A DNA stretch of 64,000 nucleotides from Pseudarthrobacter sp. L1SW (GCF_020809045.1 NZ_CP078079.1:1488001-1552000), one strand, 5' to 3'; counted from the stretch's first letter, positions 15,531 to 25,480 are shown. Numbers and translations are program-made. Notes: generated by a model from the sequence alone, not told the origin.

Positions 15531-18434
15531 ATGGCCACTCGTACTACGTCCGCGCCCAATGGCTCCAGCAGGGGCAGCGCCGGAAGCAAAACCGGCAGCT
15601 CCTCCGGCCGCGGTTCAGGCTCCACGGCCGCCAAATCGGGGCGTGGTTCCGGCAGCACCGCGCGCACCCGCCAGCTCCCCGCCGTCGAACATCACCAGCC
15701 CTGGCTGCTGCGTGTGGTGGGCGGAGCCTGGCTGGGCGTCGGCCACCTGGTGGGCGGCGGGGTGCGGCGCATCGGCCATGACGTCAGCGACCTGCCCGCG
15801 GAGGAACGGCGGGACGGCGCAGCCCTGTTCAACCTGGCCCTGGGCATCTTCGTCGCCACCTTCGCCTGGTGGGGCCTCACCGGCTGGTTCCCGGATGCCG
15901 TGTACGCCGTTGTCAACGGCACGTTCGGGTGGATTTCGTTGCTCCTCCCGCTGATGCTGTTTGTCTGCGCCTTCCGGCTCTTCCGCCAGCCGTCCGACGG
16001 GCGGGGCAACAACCGGGTGGGCATCGGCTTCCTCATCATGGCGTTCGCCGGCTGCGGGCTGGCGCACATCCTGGGCGGCCAGCCCACTGTGGCGCAGGGG
16101 TTCGACGGCCTCCGCCAGGCGGGCGGCATGCTCGGTTTCCTGGCTGCGTCGCCCTTGGCGGCCATCCATCCCGTTGTTCCAGTGGCCCTCTACTCGCTGC
16201 TGGCCTTCGTCTCCCTGCTGATCATCACCGCCACTCCGTTCACTGCCATTCCGCGGCGGCTGCGCGCCGGCTATGAGCACCTGATGGGCGTCGACCTCCT
16301 GGATGACCAGGACCGGGACGCCCATGACCGCAGCTACCTGGAACGGACCCCGCCCGCGCCGCCCAAGGGCCCCAAGAAGAAGCGCCGCTTCTTCGGCAAG
16401 GACGAGAAGGACGCCGACGCCGGACTGGAGGGCTACGTTGGGGACGAGGCGTTTGAGCATGCAGTGATCGACGACGACGACCCCAAGGAAAGCGCGGAGG
16501 CGCGCCCGGCGCCGGGCATCCGGCGGCCCACCCAGGCCGAGATCGCCGTCGAGAAGATCAAGGCGGCCCAAGGCCTGGGCGCCGGCGCTTCCTCCGCCGC
16601 GGGTGAAAACGCAACCGAAGCCATCCCCATGATCACCCCCGGCATGTCCGCGGCCGCTGCCAAACCAGCCGCCGCACCCACAGTGCCGTCCAACCCCGTG
16701 GCGCCCGCCCCGCCGCCGGTTCCCATCCCGCAGCGCACCGAGCAGTTGTCCCTCGCCGGCGACGTAACGTACACGCTCCCGGCATCGGACTACCTGACGC
16801 CCGGCTCCATCCCCAAGGAGCGCACGGAAGCCAATGACGCCGTCGTCGCCGCGCTGACCGACACCCTGCAGCAGTTCAATGTGGACGCCACCGTCACAGG
16901 CTTCAGCCGCGGCCCCACCGTCACCCGGTACGAGATCGAACTCGCTCCGGGAACCAAGGTGGAACGCGTCACCGCGCTGTCCAAGAACATCTCCTACGCC
17001 GTTGCCTCCAGCGACGTCCGCATCCTCAGCCCCATTCCGGGCAAATCGGCCATCGGCATCGAGATCCCCAACACGGACCGCGAAACCGTCTCGCTCGGCG
17101 ACGTCCTCCGCAGCCAGAACGCCCGCCGGACGGACCACCCCATGGTGATGGGCGTCGGCAAGGACGTGGAGGGCGGCTACGTGGTGGCCAACCTCGCCAA
17201 GATGCCCCACCTCCTCGTTGCAGGTGCCACCGGTGCCGGCAAGTCGTCGTTCGTGAACTCGATGATCACGTCCATCCTGATGCGCGCCACCCCCGATGAG
17301 GTGCGCATGGTCATGGTGGACCCCAAGCGCGTGGAACTCACTGCCTACGAGGGCGTCCCGCACCTCATCACCCCCATCATCACCAACCCGAAGAAGGCTG
17401 CCGAGGCACTGCAGTGGGTGGTCCGGGAGATGGACGCGCGGTACGACGACCTGGCCAACTACGGCTTCAAGCACATCGACGACTTCAACAAGGCGGTCCG
17501 CGCCGGCAAGGTCCACCCGCCGGTGGACTCCAAGCGCGTCATTCGGCCGTATCCCTACCTGCTGGTGATCGTGGACGAGCTCGCGGACCTCATGATGGTC
17601 GCCCCGCGCGACGTTGAAGACTCGATCGTCCGCATCACGCAGCTTGCCCGCGCGGCAGGCATCCACCTGGTGCTTGCCACGCAGCGGCCGTCCGTGGACG
17701 TCGTCACCGGGCTCATCAAGGCCAACGTGCCGTCCCGCATGGCCTTCGCCACGTCCTCCGTCACCGACTCACGCGTTGTCCTGGACCAGCCCGGGGCCGA
17801 GAAGCTCATCGGCCAGGGTGACGCGCTCTTCCTGCCCATGGGCGCCTCCAAGGCCATGCGCGTCCAGGGTGCCTGGGTCACGGAATCCGAGATCCACAAG
17901 GTGGTTGAGCACGTCAAGGGCCAGCTCCAGGCGAGCTACCGCGACGACGTTGCCGCCGAGGCGCCGAAGAAGCAGATCGACGACGACATCGGGGACGACC
18001 TTGAGGTCCTGCTGCAAGCCACGGAACTCGTGGTCACCACCCAGTTCGGCTCCACCTCCATGCTCCAGCGCAAGCTGCGCGTGGGCTTCGCCAAGGCAGG
18101 GCGCCTCATGGACCTGCTGGAATCCCGGGGTGTCGTTGGCCCGTCCGAAGGGTCCAAGGCCCGCGACGTCCTGGTGAAGCCGGACGACCTGGCTCCCGTC
18201 CTGGCCGCCATGAAGGGCCAGGACGCGCCGGCTGCGCCGGACTCGCAGACCGCAGCCCTGAGCGACAACGCCAACGCGAACATCGCCCAGGGTGGATACG
18301 CGGAAGACCTCGTGGCCGCGGACCTCGACCAACGGAAGCAGAGTGTCGAATATTACGACGGCTCGGATTCCCCGCCTGGCGGCTACGACGACGAAGACGG
18401 TTCCGAAGATGCCTGGTCCCTCACGGGGCGCTAG
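15531..18434 (+). CDS. ftsK: DNA translocase FtsK/SpoIIIE
   Basis: A 967-residue septum-located ATPase that pumps chromosome ends out of the closing division site. The order is a Ser/Gly/Arg-rich start, about four membrane helices (residues 95-250), a variable Ala/Pro-rich linker, then the motor: GATGAGKSSFVNSM (Walker A, near residue 565), VIVDELADLMM (Walker B, near 680), LVLATQRPSVDVVTG, and a C-terminal winged-helix gamma domain (TTQFGSTSMLQRKLRVGF, near 840) that reads KOPS polarity sites. ATG 15531 is chosen over an upstream start that would overlap rnj and add 65 unlike residues. Confidence 0.96.
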   Translation: MATRTTSAPNGSSRGSAGSKTGSSSGRGSGSTAAKSGRGSGSTARTRQLPAVEHHQPWLLRVVGGAWLGVGHLVGGGVRRIGHDVSDLPAEERRDGAALFNLALGIFVATFAWWGLTGWFPDAVYAVVNGTFGWISLLLPLMLFVCAFRLFRQPSDGRGNNRVGIGFLIMAFAGCGLAHILGGQPTVAQGFDGLRQAGGMLGFLAASPLAAIHPVVPVALYSLLAFVSLLIITATPFTAIPRRLRAGYEHLMGVDLLDDQDRDAHDRSYLERTPPAPPKGPKKKRRFFGKDEKDADAGLEGYVGDEAFEHAVIDDDDPKESAEARPAPGIRRPTQAEIAVEKIKAAQGLGAGASSAAGENATEAIPMITPGMSAAAAKPAAAPTVPSNPVAPAPPPVPIPQRTEQLSLAGDVTYTLPASDYLTPGSIPKERTEANDAVVAALTDTLQQFNVDATVTGFSRGPTVTRYEIELAPGTKVERVTALSKNISYAVASSDVRILSPIPGKSAIGIEIPNTDRETVSLGDVLRSQNARRTDHPMVMGVGKDVEGGYVVANLAKMPHLLVAGATGAGKSSFVNSMITSILMRATPDEVRMVMVDPKRVELTAYEGVPHLITPIITNPKKAAEALQWVVREMDARYDDLANYGFKHIDDFNKAVRAGKVHPPVDSKRVIRPYPYLLVIVDELADLMMVAPRDVEDSIVRITQLARAAGIHLVLATQRPSVDVVTGLIKANVPSRMAFATSSVTDSRVVLDQPGAEKLIGQGDALFLPMGASKAMRVQGAWVTESEIHKVVEHVKGQLQASYRDDVAAEAPKKQIDDDIGDDLEVLLQATELVVTTQFGSTSMLQRKLRVGFAKAGRLMDLLESRGVVGPSEGSKARDVLVKPDDLAPVLAAMKGQDAPAAPDSQTAALSDNANANIAQGGYAEDLVAADLDQRKQSVEYYDGSDSPPGGYDDEDGSEDAWSLTGR

Positions 18435-18445
18435 CCCAAAGAATG

Positions 18446-18451
18446 TAGCCT
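18446..18451 (+). promoter_or_regulatory. -10 box of a likely leaderless pgsA transcript
   Basis: TAGCCT is followed by six bases and the GTG at 18458. No Shine-Dalgarno sequence is visible. Confidence 0.45.
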
Positions 18452-18457
18452 AGTTAG

Positions 18458-19102
18458 GTGACTAGCACCGATGCCACCGCGGCCGGCCCAGGCCGTGCCG
18501 GGGTCTGGAACCTTCCCAATGTCCTGACCATGATCCGGATCGCGCTGGTCCCGTTCTTCGTGTGGTTCCTTATCGTTGACGCGCCGGGGCTGCAGAGCGC
18601 GTCCGGGCCGTGGCGGTGGGCGGCGGCTGCGGTGTTCGCCGTCGCCATCTACACGGACAAGCTCGACGGCGACATCGCCAGGAGCCGGAACCTGGTGACC
18701 GACTTCGGCAAGATCGCCGATCCCATCGCGGACAAGCTCCTCACCGGCTCCGCCCTGGTCCTGCTCTCGGTGCTCGGCGAACTGCCCTGGTGGGCCACGC
18801 TGGTGATCCTGGTCCGTGAATGGGGCATCACCGCCCTGAGATTCTTTGTGATCCGCTACGGGGTGATCCCTGCTTCGCGGGGCGGAAAGCTCAAGACTGT
18901 TGTGCAGACCGCGGCAATCTTCCTTTACCTCCTGCCACTGGGTGCCATCGCCCCATGGCTTGCCTGGGTGGCGTTCGCCGTGATGATGGCTGCCGTGGCC
19001 ATCACAGTCTGGACCGGCGTCCAATACGTTGTTGAGGCATTGCGCCTTCGGGCCAAGGGAAAGCTGCAGGCAGGCAGCAGCACAGGACAGGAGCCGGCAT
19101 GA
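18458..19102 (+). CDS. pgsA: CDP-diacylglycerol--glycerol-3-phosphate 3-phosphatidyltransferase PgsA
   Basis: A 214-residue membrane enzyme that makes phosphatidylglycerol phosphate. The CDP-alcohol phosphotransferase signature D-x2-D-G-x2-A-R-x8-G-x3-D-x3-D is intact (DKLDGDIAR near residue 67, then GKIADPIADK). About four or five membrane helices follow the NVLTMIRIALVPFFVWFL start. It overlaps cinA by 4 bp (ATGA) and leads the conserved pgsA-cinA-clgR block. Confidence 0.95.
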   Translation: MTSTDATAAGPGRAGVWNLPNVLTMIRIALVPFFVWFLIVDAPGLQSASGPWRWAAAAVFAVAIYTDKLDGDIARSRNLVTDFGKIADPIADKLLTGSALVLLSVLGELPWWATLVILVREWGITALRFFVIRYGVIPASRGGKLKTVVQTAAIFLYLLPLGAIAPWLAWVAFAVMMAAVAITVWTGVQYVVEALRLRAKGKLQAGSSTGQEPA

Positions 19103-19578
19103 CCAATCTCCACCATCTGTCTGCGGAAGCGGTCAGGAAGGCCCTCGACACAGGGCGCACCGTGGCCGCGGCAGAATCGCTGACCGCCGGCATGGTGTCC
19201 GCTGTCCTTGCCGACACGCCCGGCGCCTCCGGGATTCTGCAGGGCGGCGTGGTCGCCTACCAGAACTCGGTCAAGGAATCGGTCCTGGACGTCCCGTCGG
19301 AGCTGCTGGCCCGCGTGGGATCCGTTGACCCCGATGTCGCCGCGGCCATGGCGGCTGGAGCCCGGACGGTCCTGCGCGCTGACATCGGCGTCTCCACCAC
19401 CGGGGTTGCGGGACCCGACGCGCACGACGGAAAGCCCGTGGGCACGGTGTATGTAGGGATTGCCACCGCCGGTGGGGCGTCGGCCTTCGAGTATTCCTTT
19501 GCCGGCAACCGGGCAGAAATCCGCGGGCAGGCCTGCGCAGCTGCCCTGGAGCGGCTTCTCGAGGCCCTGTCCCGGTGA
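19099..19578 (+). CDS. cinA: CinA C-terminal-type nicotinamide-nucleotide amidohydrolase (PncC)
   Basis: A 159-residue single-domain protein corresponding to the CinA C-terminal deamidase, which converts NMN to nicotinate mononucleotide. The motifs are TVAAAESLTAGMVSAVLAD near residue 17, ILQGGVVAYQNSVK near 48 and STTGVAGPDAHDGKPVGTVY near 99. The N-terminal molybdopterin-binding domain of full CinA is missing, as is common in actinobacteria. It is coupled to pgsA and followed by clgR. Confidence 0.92.
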   Translation: MTNLHHLSAEAVRKALDTGRTVAAAESLTAGMVSAVLADTPGASGILQGGVVAYQNSVKESVLDVPSELLARVGSVDPDVAAAMAAGARTVLRADIGVSTTGVAGPDAHDGKPVGTVYVGIATAGGASAFEYSFAGNRAEIRGQACAAALERLLEALSR

Positions 19579-19697
19579 CCCCGTCCGGCCGAAGTTACCC
19601 GGACGTAAAGTTGGCGGGAACAAAAGCCGGTACCGATTAGTTATTACATTGTGTCGCTTCCGGAGAGTGGAGGCGCCTAGGATGAAATGACCACGAC

Positions 19698-19717
19698 GGT
19701 TCGCTATATGGCGGACC
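19698..19717 (+). promoter_or_regulatory. 20-bp palindromic operator, candidate ClgR autoregulatory site
   Basis: GGTTCGCTATATGGCGGACC reads as GGTYCGCYATATRGCGRACC, an inverted repeat in which the two arms differ only by transitions. It lies upstream of clgR. The CGC/GCG half-sites resemble published ClgR operators, although the spacing is judged by eye. The ClgR assignment is inference from position. Confidence 0.5.
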
Positions 19718-19838
19718 TGACCAATGAGGGAGCAAGGCGATACAGATGGTAAAGCAGCCCGTATCCGTAAACGGCGTTGTCCGCTGGAAGGATGTGGGCC
19801 TCGCCGATCAGGCTAAGAGCGAACAGAAGGAGCGCAAG

Positions 19839-20198
19839 ATGGTTGTACTTCGTCACGAAATCGGTGATGTCCTGCGCGATGTCCGCCAGCGTCAGGGGCG
19901 TACGCTCCGTGAAGTTTCGCACAGCGCCCGTGTCTCCCTGGGTTACCTCAGTGAAGTGGAGCGCGGCCAGAAGGAAGCATCATCAGAGCTCCTGTCTTCA
20001 ATTTGCTCGGCGCTGGATGTCCCGTTGTCCAGCATGCTCCGCGAAGTGAGCGACCGGGTGGCAGTTGCCGAAGGCGTCGCCGTTCCGGACACCGTTCCGC
20101 AGGAATTTTCCCAGCGTTATGGCCGTGACCTTGAGCGCGACCTGAACACTGAACTTAATGACGAACTTTCCACCGGCCTTCTGTCCGGCGCCCGGTAA
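19839..20198 (+). CDS. clgR: ClgR-type XRE family transcriptional regulator
   Basis: A 119-residue DNA-binding protein with an N-terminal helix-turn-helix ([20 protein letters not shown], then [20 protein letters not shown]). This is the ClgR signature; ClgR activates clp protease and other proteostasis genes in actinobacteria and is itself a Clp substrate. ATG 19839 is favoured by AAGGAG ending six bases upstream and by the family's usual N-terminus. An in-frame ATG at 19746 would add 31 residues and has a poor ribosome site, so the longer form cannot be excluded. Position after pgsA-cinA and before recA matches relatives. Its predicted operator lies at 19698-19717. Confidence 0.9.
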   Translation: MVVLRHEIGDVLRDVRQRQGRTLREVSHSARVSLGYLSEVERGQKEASSELLSSICSALDVPLSSMLREVSDRVAVAEGVAVPDTVPQEFSQRYGRDLERDLNTELNDELSTGLLSGAR

Positions 20199-20234
20199 GG
20201 GCGCCGCTGTAAGGCGGCCCTGGAAGTAAGACGC

Positions 20235-20268
20235 ACTGAAGCCCCCGGCCCCGGCCGGGGGCTTCAGT
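20235..20268 (+). terminator. Bidirectional terminator between clgR and the MarR-type gene
   Basis: ACTGAAGCCCCCGGCC (20235-20250) pairs perfectly with GGCCGGGGGCTTCAGT (20253-20268). It is followed by TTGT on the plus strand and lies between two convergent genes. Confidence 0.85.
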
Positions 20269-20277
20269 TGTATCTGC

Positions 20278-20811
20278 CTACCGGTCGTCAGCAGGAGCGG
20301 CCGCGGGGCCGTCCTTCGGGAACCCGTCACGCTCGTAGGTGGCGTTCAGCTTGGCCATGTACCGGGCCAGTTCTTCCAGGTCCTCCACCGGCCATTCGCC
20401 CAGGCGTTCACGGAACACCTGCCGCCGGGCATCCTGGACCTGGTGCATCTTTTCCTCGCCCTTGGGCGTCAGCCGGATGGCCTGGGCACGCCCATCCAGC
20501 GGATCGGCCTCCTTGGACACGAGTCCAAGGCTCTCCAGGAAGGCGATCTGCCGGCTGACGGACGGCTTGCCCACGCCAATGTTCATGGCCAGGTCGGTGA
20601 GCCGGATGGGGCCCTCCCTGCGGATCACCGTCAGCAGGCCGTAGGCTGCCGGCTCCATGTCCGGATGCACCTGGCGGGAGAGCTGGTTGGAGATGGCCCG
20701 GGCACGCCGCCAGAAGAGGCTTATCTGGTGCTCCACGTTCTGCAACGCGGCGTCCACTGTAGCTTCGTCGTGGCGGCCTTGCAGGAAGGGGACATCGGGG
20801 GAGCTGCTCAT
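20278..20811 (-). CDS. MarR family transcriptional regulator
   Basis: A 177-residue winged-helix protein: helices at RARAISNQLSRQVHP and MEPAAYGLLTVIRREGPI, the recognition part LAMNIGVGKPSVSRQIAFLE near residue 77, and the wing GLVSKEADPLDGRAQAIRLT. Such proteins usually repress nearby or efflux genes in response to small ligands. Here the neighbours are clgR (convergent) and the DUF3046 gene (divergent, 40 bp away), so the target is not obvious. It has a leaderless-type promoter. Confidence 0.88.
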   Translation of the reverse strand: MSSSPDVPFLQGRHDEATVDAALQNVEHQISLFWRRARAISNQLSRQVHPDMEPAAYGLLTVIRREGPIRLTDLAMNIGVGKPSVSRQIAFLESLGLVSKEADPLDGRAQAIRLTPKGEEKMHQVQDARRQVFRERLGEWPVEDLEELARYMAKLNATYERDGFPKDGPAAAPADDR

Positions 20812-20818
20812 GGCAACA

Positions 20819-20824
20819 ATTCTA
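20819..20824 (-). promoter_or_regulatory. -10 box of a likely leaderless MarR-gene transcript
   Basis: On the minus strand TAGAAT is followed by seven bases and the ATG at 20811. Confidence 0.55.
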
Positions 20825-20851
20825 GGGTGCGGACCGTGAGAGACTTTTCTG

Positions 20852-21076
20852 GTGCGAATCAGCGATTATTGGCGGCTTATGGACGACGAATTCGGCGCCG
20901 GGTACTCGCGGGTCCTCAGCAGCACGCTTGTGCTGGCAGGGGTTGGCGGGCGCACCGCGGACCAGGCGCTGGCTGCCGGCGTAGAACCGCGGAAGGTGTG
21001 GCTGGCTGTCTGCGACGTCCAGGATGTCCCGGCCGAGCGCAGGCTGGGCCGGGATATAAAGCCCCGCACGAACTAG
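20852..21076 (+). CDS. DUF3046 family small protein
   Basis: A 74-residue actinobacterial protein (MRISDYWRLMDDEFGAGYSR, then KVWLAVCDVQDVPAERRLG). DUF3046 genes lie just upstream of recA in many actinobacteria, and the spacing here (190 bp, with the recA SOS box between) fits. No function is established. It begins with GTG. Confidence 0.88.
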   Translation: MRISDYWRLMDDEFGAGYSRVLSSTLVLAGVGGRTADQALAAGVEPRKVWLAVCDVQDVPAERRLGRDIKPRTN

Positions 21077-21107
21077 CCCGAATCTCCTGACACGCCGCGC
21101 TCCTGTT

Positions 21108-21121
21108 CGAATACCTGTTCG
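21108..21121 (+). promoter_or_regulatory. LexA (SOS) box of recA
   Basis: CGAATACCTGTTCG matches CGAAC-N4-GTTCG except for T at position five. A possible -10 box TATGCT is at 21130-21135 with TTCGAA at 21106-21111 as -35, so LexA would cover the promoter. recA starts about 145 bp downstream. Confidence 0.85.
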
Positions 21122-21266
21122 GGTAAAGCTATGCTTTTCCTAGCGGGTTATCCACATAGCCGCCGTTATCCGGCCGGAATGTCAGTGGGTCCCATTAGCG
21201 TCAGAGATGACCAATAAACGGCCGCTGAGGCCACTCCAAAGCGAGAAAGCATTAGAGGTGTGAACC

Positions 21267-22322
21267 ATGGCGGCAGCCCCGGATCGTGCAAAAGCGCTCG
21301 AAGCAGCGCTGGCCCAGATCGACAAGCAGTTCGGTAAAGGCTCAGTCATGCGGCTCGGCGATGAAGTCCGGGCCCCCATCGAGGTCATCCCCACCGGCTC
21401 CATCGCCCTGGACGTTGCCCTGGGAATTGGCGGCCTTCCCCGGGGCCGCGTCGTTGAAATCTACGGCCCGGAATCTTCCGGTAAAACCACCGTGGCCCTG
21501 CACGCAGTGGCCAATGCCCAGCGCCTGGGCGGCATCGCGGCCTTCATTGACGCCGAACACGCCCTTGATCCGGAGTACGCTGCAAAGCTTGGTGTGGACA
21601 CGGACGCGCTCCTGGTGTCCCAGCCGGATACCGGCGAGCAGGCCCTCGAAATCATGGACATGCTGGTGGGCTCAGGTTCCCTGGACGTCATCGTGATCGA
21701 CTCCGTCGCAGCGCTGGTGCCCCGGGCCGAAATTGAAGGCGACATGGGCGACAGCCACGTGGGCCTCCAGGCACGCCTCATGAGCCAGGCCCTGCGTAAG
21801 ATCACCGGCCGGCTGAGCCAGACCAAGACCACCGCCATCTTCATCAACCAGCTCCGTGAAAAGATCGGTGTCTTCTTCGGTTCCCCCGAAACCACCACCG
21901 GCGGTAAGGCCCTTAAGTTCTACGCCTCCATCCGTATCGACGTGCGCCGCATCCAGACCCTCAAGGAGGGCGCGGATTCGGTCGGTAACCGCACCAAGGC
22001 GAAGATCGTCAAGAACAAGATGGCACCGCCCTTCAAGGTGGCCGAGTTCGACATCATCTACGGCCAGGGCATCTCCCGCGAGGGCGGAATCATCGACATG
22101 GGCGTTGAGCACGGCATCATCAAGAAGTCCGGTTCCTGGTTCACCTACGATGGCGACCAGCTGGGCCAGGGCATGGAGAACTCGCGCCGGTTCCTGCGCG
22201 ACAACCCGGAGCTGGCCGCCGAGCTCGAGCGCCTGATCAAGGAAAAGCTTGGCGTGGGTGTGAAGCCGGCGGAGCCCGAGTCCAAGGATTCCCCGAAGCT
22301 GAAGGCCGTCGACGGGTTCTAA
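21267..22322 (+). CDS. recA: Recombinase RecA
   Basis: A 351-residue strand-exchange protein and LexA co-protease. Walker A is [14 protein letters not shown] near residue 69, Walker B is [20 protein letters not shown] near 142, and the L2 loop [20 protein letters not shown] lies near 195. The DNA-binding C-terminus is of normal length. It has a ribosome site (GAGGTG) about 8 bases before ATG 21267 and an SOS box at 21108. recX follows after 3 bp. No intein is present. Confidence 0.99.
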   Translation: MAAAPDRAKALEAALAQIDKQFGKGSVMRLGDEVRAPIEVIPTGSIALDVALGIGGLPRGRVVEIYGPESSGKTTVALHAVANAQRLGGIAAFIDAEHALDPEYAAKLGVDTDALLVSQPDTGEQALEIMDMLVGSGSLDVIVIDSVAALVPRAEIEGDMGDSHVGLQARLMSQALRKITGRLSQTKTTAIFINQLREKIGVFFGSPETTTGGKALKFYASIRIDVRRIQTLKEGADSVGNRTKAKIVKNKMAPPFKVAEFDIIYGQGISREGGIIDMGVEHGIIKKSGSWFTYDGDQLGQGMENSRRFLRDNPELAAELERLIKEKLGVGVKPAEPESKDSPKLKAVDGF

Positions 22323-22325
22323 CCG

Positions 22326-22958
22326 TTGACTGGTTTTGAACGGGAGCGGCCCCGCAGCAGCGGGGGCCGCCCACGGCGGACCCGCCCGGCTTCCCCTGCA
22401 GAGGGGGAGCCGCGCGGGCCGGGCGACCCCGACGCACCCCATTACGGTGATCCCGAGCCTGATCCGGTGTCGGTTGCGCAGGCCATTGTCTACCGCCAGT
22501 TGACCGCATCGGCCAAGAGCAGGCGGCAGCTCGCACGGAAGCTTGCCGAGCGGAACATCCCCGAGGATGTCGCCGAGGCGGTGCTGGACCGGTTCCAGGA
22601 CGCGCGCCTGATCAACGACGCCGACTTCGCCGACATGTGGGTCCGGAGCCGTGCGCAGTCCCGGAAACTGGCAAAGGGGGCCCTCCGGCGCGAGCTGGAG
22701 GAGAAAGGCATTGACCAGGAGACGGCCGCGGCAGCCTTGGAACAGTTGTCGGACGCCGACGAAGAGGCCTCCGCAAGGCAGCTTGTGGAGCGTAAGCTCC
22801 GCCCCGGGCTGGATCTTCAGGACCGGGCGGAACGGGACAAGGCTGCCCGCCGGCTGGCATCCATGCTCGCGCGCAAGGGCTACCAGCCTTCCCAGGCGTT
22901 CCGGATCGTTAATGACGTCCTGGAGTCCCAAGCCGCACCCGACAGCGGCGAACGGTAA
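22326..22958 (+). CDS. recX: Regulatory protein RecX
   Basis: A 210-residue helical protein that binds and modulates RecA filaments. After a 50-residue Pro/Gly-rich start come the three-helix repeats (IVYRQLTASAKSRRQLARKL near 58; ALRRELEEKGIDQETAAAAL near 118; a third repeat with MLARKGYQPSQAFRIVNDVL). The start is a TTG three bases after recA, consistent with translational coupling and lower expression than recA. Confidence 0.93.
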   Translation: MTGFERERPRSSGGRPRRTRPASPAEGEPRGPGDPDAPHYGDPEPDPVSVAQAIVYRQLTASAKSRRQLARKLAERNIPEDVAEAVLDRFQDARLINDADFADMWVRSRAQSRKLAKGALRRELEEKGIDQETAAAALEQLSDADEEASARQLVERKLRPGLDLQDRAERDKAARRLASMLARKGYQPSQAFRIVNDVLESQAAPDSGER

Positions 22959-22964
22959 AACCGG

Positions 22965-22970
22965 TACCCT
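22965..22970 (+). promoter_or_regulatory. -10 box of a likely leaderless miaB transcript
   Basis: TACCCT lies six bases before the GTG at 22977, and no ribosome site is present. Confidence 0.5.
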
Positions 22971-22976
22971 TAACAG

Positions 22977-24536
22977 GTGAGTTTGACCATCCCTTCCCCC
23001 CTTTCCGGTACCGGCACCGCCACAGCGACCGGTGGCGCTCCGCAGGAGGCTGCCCAAAAGCCCCGCACCTACCAGGTGCGGACCTTCGGCTGCCAGATGA
23101 ACGTCCATGACTCGGAACGCATGGCAGGCATGCTCGAGGACGCAGGGTACGTACCGGCGGACGGTGAGCAGGCCGACGTCGTAGTGTTCAACACCTGCGC
23201 CGTGCGTGAAAACGCTGACAACAAGCTCTACGGCAACCTGGGAATCCTCGCTCCGGTGAAGGCGGCGAACCCCGGCATGCAGATTGCGGTGGGCGGCTGC
23301 CTGGCGCAGAAGGACCGGGAAACCATCCTGAAAAAGGCGCCGTGGGTGGACGCCGTCTTCGGCACGCACAACGTTGGCGCCCTGCCCGCGCTGCTGGAGC
23401 GCGCGCGGCACAACAACGAGGCCCAGCTTGAAATCCTCGAGTCACTGGACGTGTTCCCCTCCACGCTTCCCACCAAACGCGATTCCGTTTACTCGGGCTG
23501 GGTATCGATCTCCGTAGGCTGCAACAACACCTGCACCTTCTGCATCGTCCCCGCCCTCCGCGGCAAAGAAAAAGACCGCCGGCCCGGGGACATCCTCGCT
23601 GAAATCCAGGCCCTCGTGGACGACGGCGCCATCGAAGTCACCCTCCTCGGCCAGAACGTCAACTCCTACGGCGTCGAATTCGGCGACCGGCTGGCCTTCT
23701 CCAAACTCCTCCGGGCCTGCGGCGACATCGAAGGCCTGGAGCGCGTCCGCTTCACCAGCCCGCACCCCGCAGCCTTCACCGACGACGTCATCGACGCCAT
23801 GGCCGAGACCCCCAATGTCATGCCGCAGCTGCACATGCCGCTGCAGTCGGGCTCGGACAAGGTCCTGCGGGACATGCGGCGCTCGTACAGGTCTACCAAG
23901 TTCCTGGGCATCCTGGACAAGGTGCGGGAAAAGATTCCCCATGCCGCCATCTCCACCGACATCATCGTGGGCTTCCCGGGTGAAACGGAAGAGGACTTCC
24001 AGGCCACCCTGGACGTTGTGGAAAAGTCCCGTTTCGCCACCGCCTTCACCTTCCAGTATTCCAAGCGCCCCGGGACCCCGGCCGCGGACCTGCCGGACCA
24101 GTTGCCCAAAGCCGTGGTGCAGGAACGCTTCGAACGGCTAACCGCCCTCCAGGACAGGATCGCGGCGGAGGAAAACCAGCGCCAGTTGGGCCGCAGGGTT
24201 GAGGTCATGGTCACTGCGCAGTCCGGCCGGAAAGCGGGGGAGACCCACCGGCTGTCCGGCCGCTCCCAGGACCAGCGGCTGGTGCACTTCTCCGTGCCCG
24301 ACGGTGCCCAGGCTCCGCGGCCGGGAGACCTTGTCACCGTCACCATCACCGAGGCCGCAGCCTTCCACCTCGTCGCCGATCCCACCCTTGAGGACTACAG
24401 CCTGCGCCGCTCCCGGGCCGGCGACGCTTGGGACAGGTCCCAGGCGGACTCCTGCGGTGCTCCCGGGCCGGGCGCCGGCACAGGGGGCAAGGGCGTCTCG
24501 CTGGGCATGCCCGCGCTGCCCGTCCGCACCCGCTGA
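22977..24536 (+). CDS. miaB: tRNA-2-methylthio-N6-dimethylallyladenosine synthase MiaB
   Basis: A 519-residue methylthiotransferase acting on A37 of tRNAs. The N-terminal domain has the three cluster cysteines ([35 protein letters not shown]). The radical SAM motif is [18 protein letters not shown] near residue 180, and a C-terminal TRAM domain (about 395-460) binds tRNA. A 30-residue Pro/Gly-rich tail follows. miaA, whose product is its substrate-making partner, starts four bases later. Confidence 0.97.
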   Translation: MSLTIPSPLSGTGTATATGGAPQEAAQKPRTYQVRTFGCQMNVHDSERMAGMLEDAGYVPADGEQADVVVFNTCAVRENADNKLYGNLGILAPVKAANPGMQIAVGGCLAQKDRETILKKAPWVDAVFGTHNVGALPALLERARHNNEAQLEILESLDVFPSTLPTKRDSVYSGWVSISVGCNNTCTFCIVPALRGKEKDRRPGDILAEIQALVDDGAIEVTLLGQNVNSYGVEFGDRLAFSKLLRACGDIEGLERVRFTSPHPAAFTDDVIDAMAETPNVMPQLHMPLQSGSDKVLRDMRRSYRSTKFLGILDKVREKIPHAAISTDIIVGFPGETEEDFQATLDVVEKSRFATAFTFQYSKRPGTPAADLPDQLPKAVVQERFERLTALQDRIAAEENQRQLGRRVEVMVTAQSGRKAGETHRLSGRSQDQRLVHFSVPDGAQAPRPGDLVTVTITEAAAFHLVADPTLEDYSLRRSRAGDAWDRSQADSCGAPGPGAGTGGKGVSLGMPALPVRTR

Positions 24537-24539
24537 CCG

Positions 24540-25448
24540 TTGGGCTCCCCGCCTGTCATCGCCGTCGTCGGTCCCACCGGTTCCGGCAAATCGGACCTCG
24601 CCGTCAGCCTGGCACTGGAACTGGACGGCGAAGTCATCAACGCCGACGCCATGCAGTTCTACCGCGGCATGGACATCGGAACGGCAAAGATCACCGAGGC
24701 CGAACGCAGGGGGGTGCCCCACCACCTGCTGGACATCCTGGAGGTGACCGAGGAAGCCAGCGTGTCACGATTCCAGGAGCAGGCGCGCGCCCTGATCTCG
24801 GACATCCACGCCCGCGGCAAACGGGCCATCCTGGCCGGCGGTTCCGGCCTGTACGTGCGGGCGGCACTGGATGTCCTGGAATTTCCCGGAACGGACCCGG
24901 CCGTGCGCCAACAGCTGGAAGCTGAGCTCGCTGAGAACGGGCAGGCGGTCCTCCTGGAGCGGCTGCGCGACGTGGACCCGGTATCGGCGGGGAGGTTGTC
25001 CGACTCCCGGCGCATTATCCGTGCCCTGGAGGTCCACCGGCTCACCGGCAGGCCGTTCAGTTCCTTTATGCCGCAGCGCGAGTATTTCCAGCCCGCCGTC
25101 CAAGTGGGACTGGGCGTGGACCGGGAGGTGCTCAGGGAGCGGCTCGCCAGCCGCGTCCACCGCATGGTGGACGCCGGCCTGCTCGCTGAAGTCCAGCGGC
25201 TGGACACCCTAGGGCTGCGCCAAGGGAAAACCGCTTCCCGTGCTCTTGGGTACGCGCAGTTCCTCAAGGTGCTCGACGGCGGGTGGACCGTAGCGGAGGC
25301 AGCGGAAGACACCATCGTGGCCACCCGGCAGTTCGCGCGGCGCCAGCTCACCTGGTTCCGTGCCGATCCCCGCATCTCCTGGCTGGACTGGCAGGACCCT
25401 TCGTTGGTGGCCAAAGCCGCAGCGCTGTGCGAAGCGCCGCGTATTTAG
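24540..25448 (+). CDS. miaA: tRNA dimethylallyltransferase MiaA
   Basis: A 302-residue enzyme that adds the dimethylallyl group to A37 of tRNAs reading UNN codons. The P-loop is [18 protein letters not shown] near residue 8, followed by [19 protein letters not shown] and [12 protein letters not shown] near 99. The TTG start at 24540 sits just after the miaB stop. Protein length and the N-terminal P-loop support this start. Confidence 0.96.
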   Translation: MGSPPVIAVVGPTGSGKSDLAVSLALELDGEVINADAMQFYRGMDIGTAKITEAERRGVPHHLLDILEVTEEASVSRFQEQARALISDIHARGKRAILAGGSGLYVRAALDVLEFPGTDPAVRQQLEAELAENGQAVLLERLRDVDPVSAGRLSDSRRIIRALEVHRLTGRPFSSFMPQREYFQPAVQVGLGVDREVLRERLASRVHRMVDAGLLAEVQRLDTLGLRQGKTASRALGYAQFLKVLDGGWTVAEAAEDTIVATRQFARRQLTWFRADPRISWLDWQDPSLVAKAAALCEAPRI

Positions 25449-25467
25449 GGCTGACCCGCCCGGCCGG

Positions 25468-25473
25468 TAACCT
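25468..25473 (+). promoter_or_regulatory. -10 box of a likely leaderless dapF transcript
   Basis: TAACCT lies seven bases before the ATG at 25481, and no Shine-Dalgarno sequence is seen. Confidence 0.5.
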
Positions 25474-25480
25474 TGGAAAC

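Noticed and set aside
15615..17666. 683-codon open frame on the minus strand inside ftsK
   Set aside because: His/Asp/Gly-rich antisense of a clear FtsK motor domain; no ribosome site or motif.
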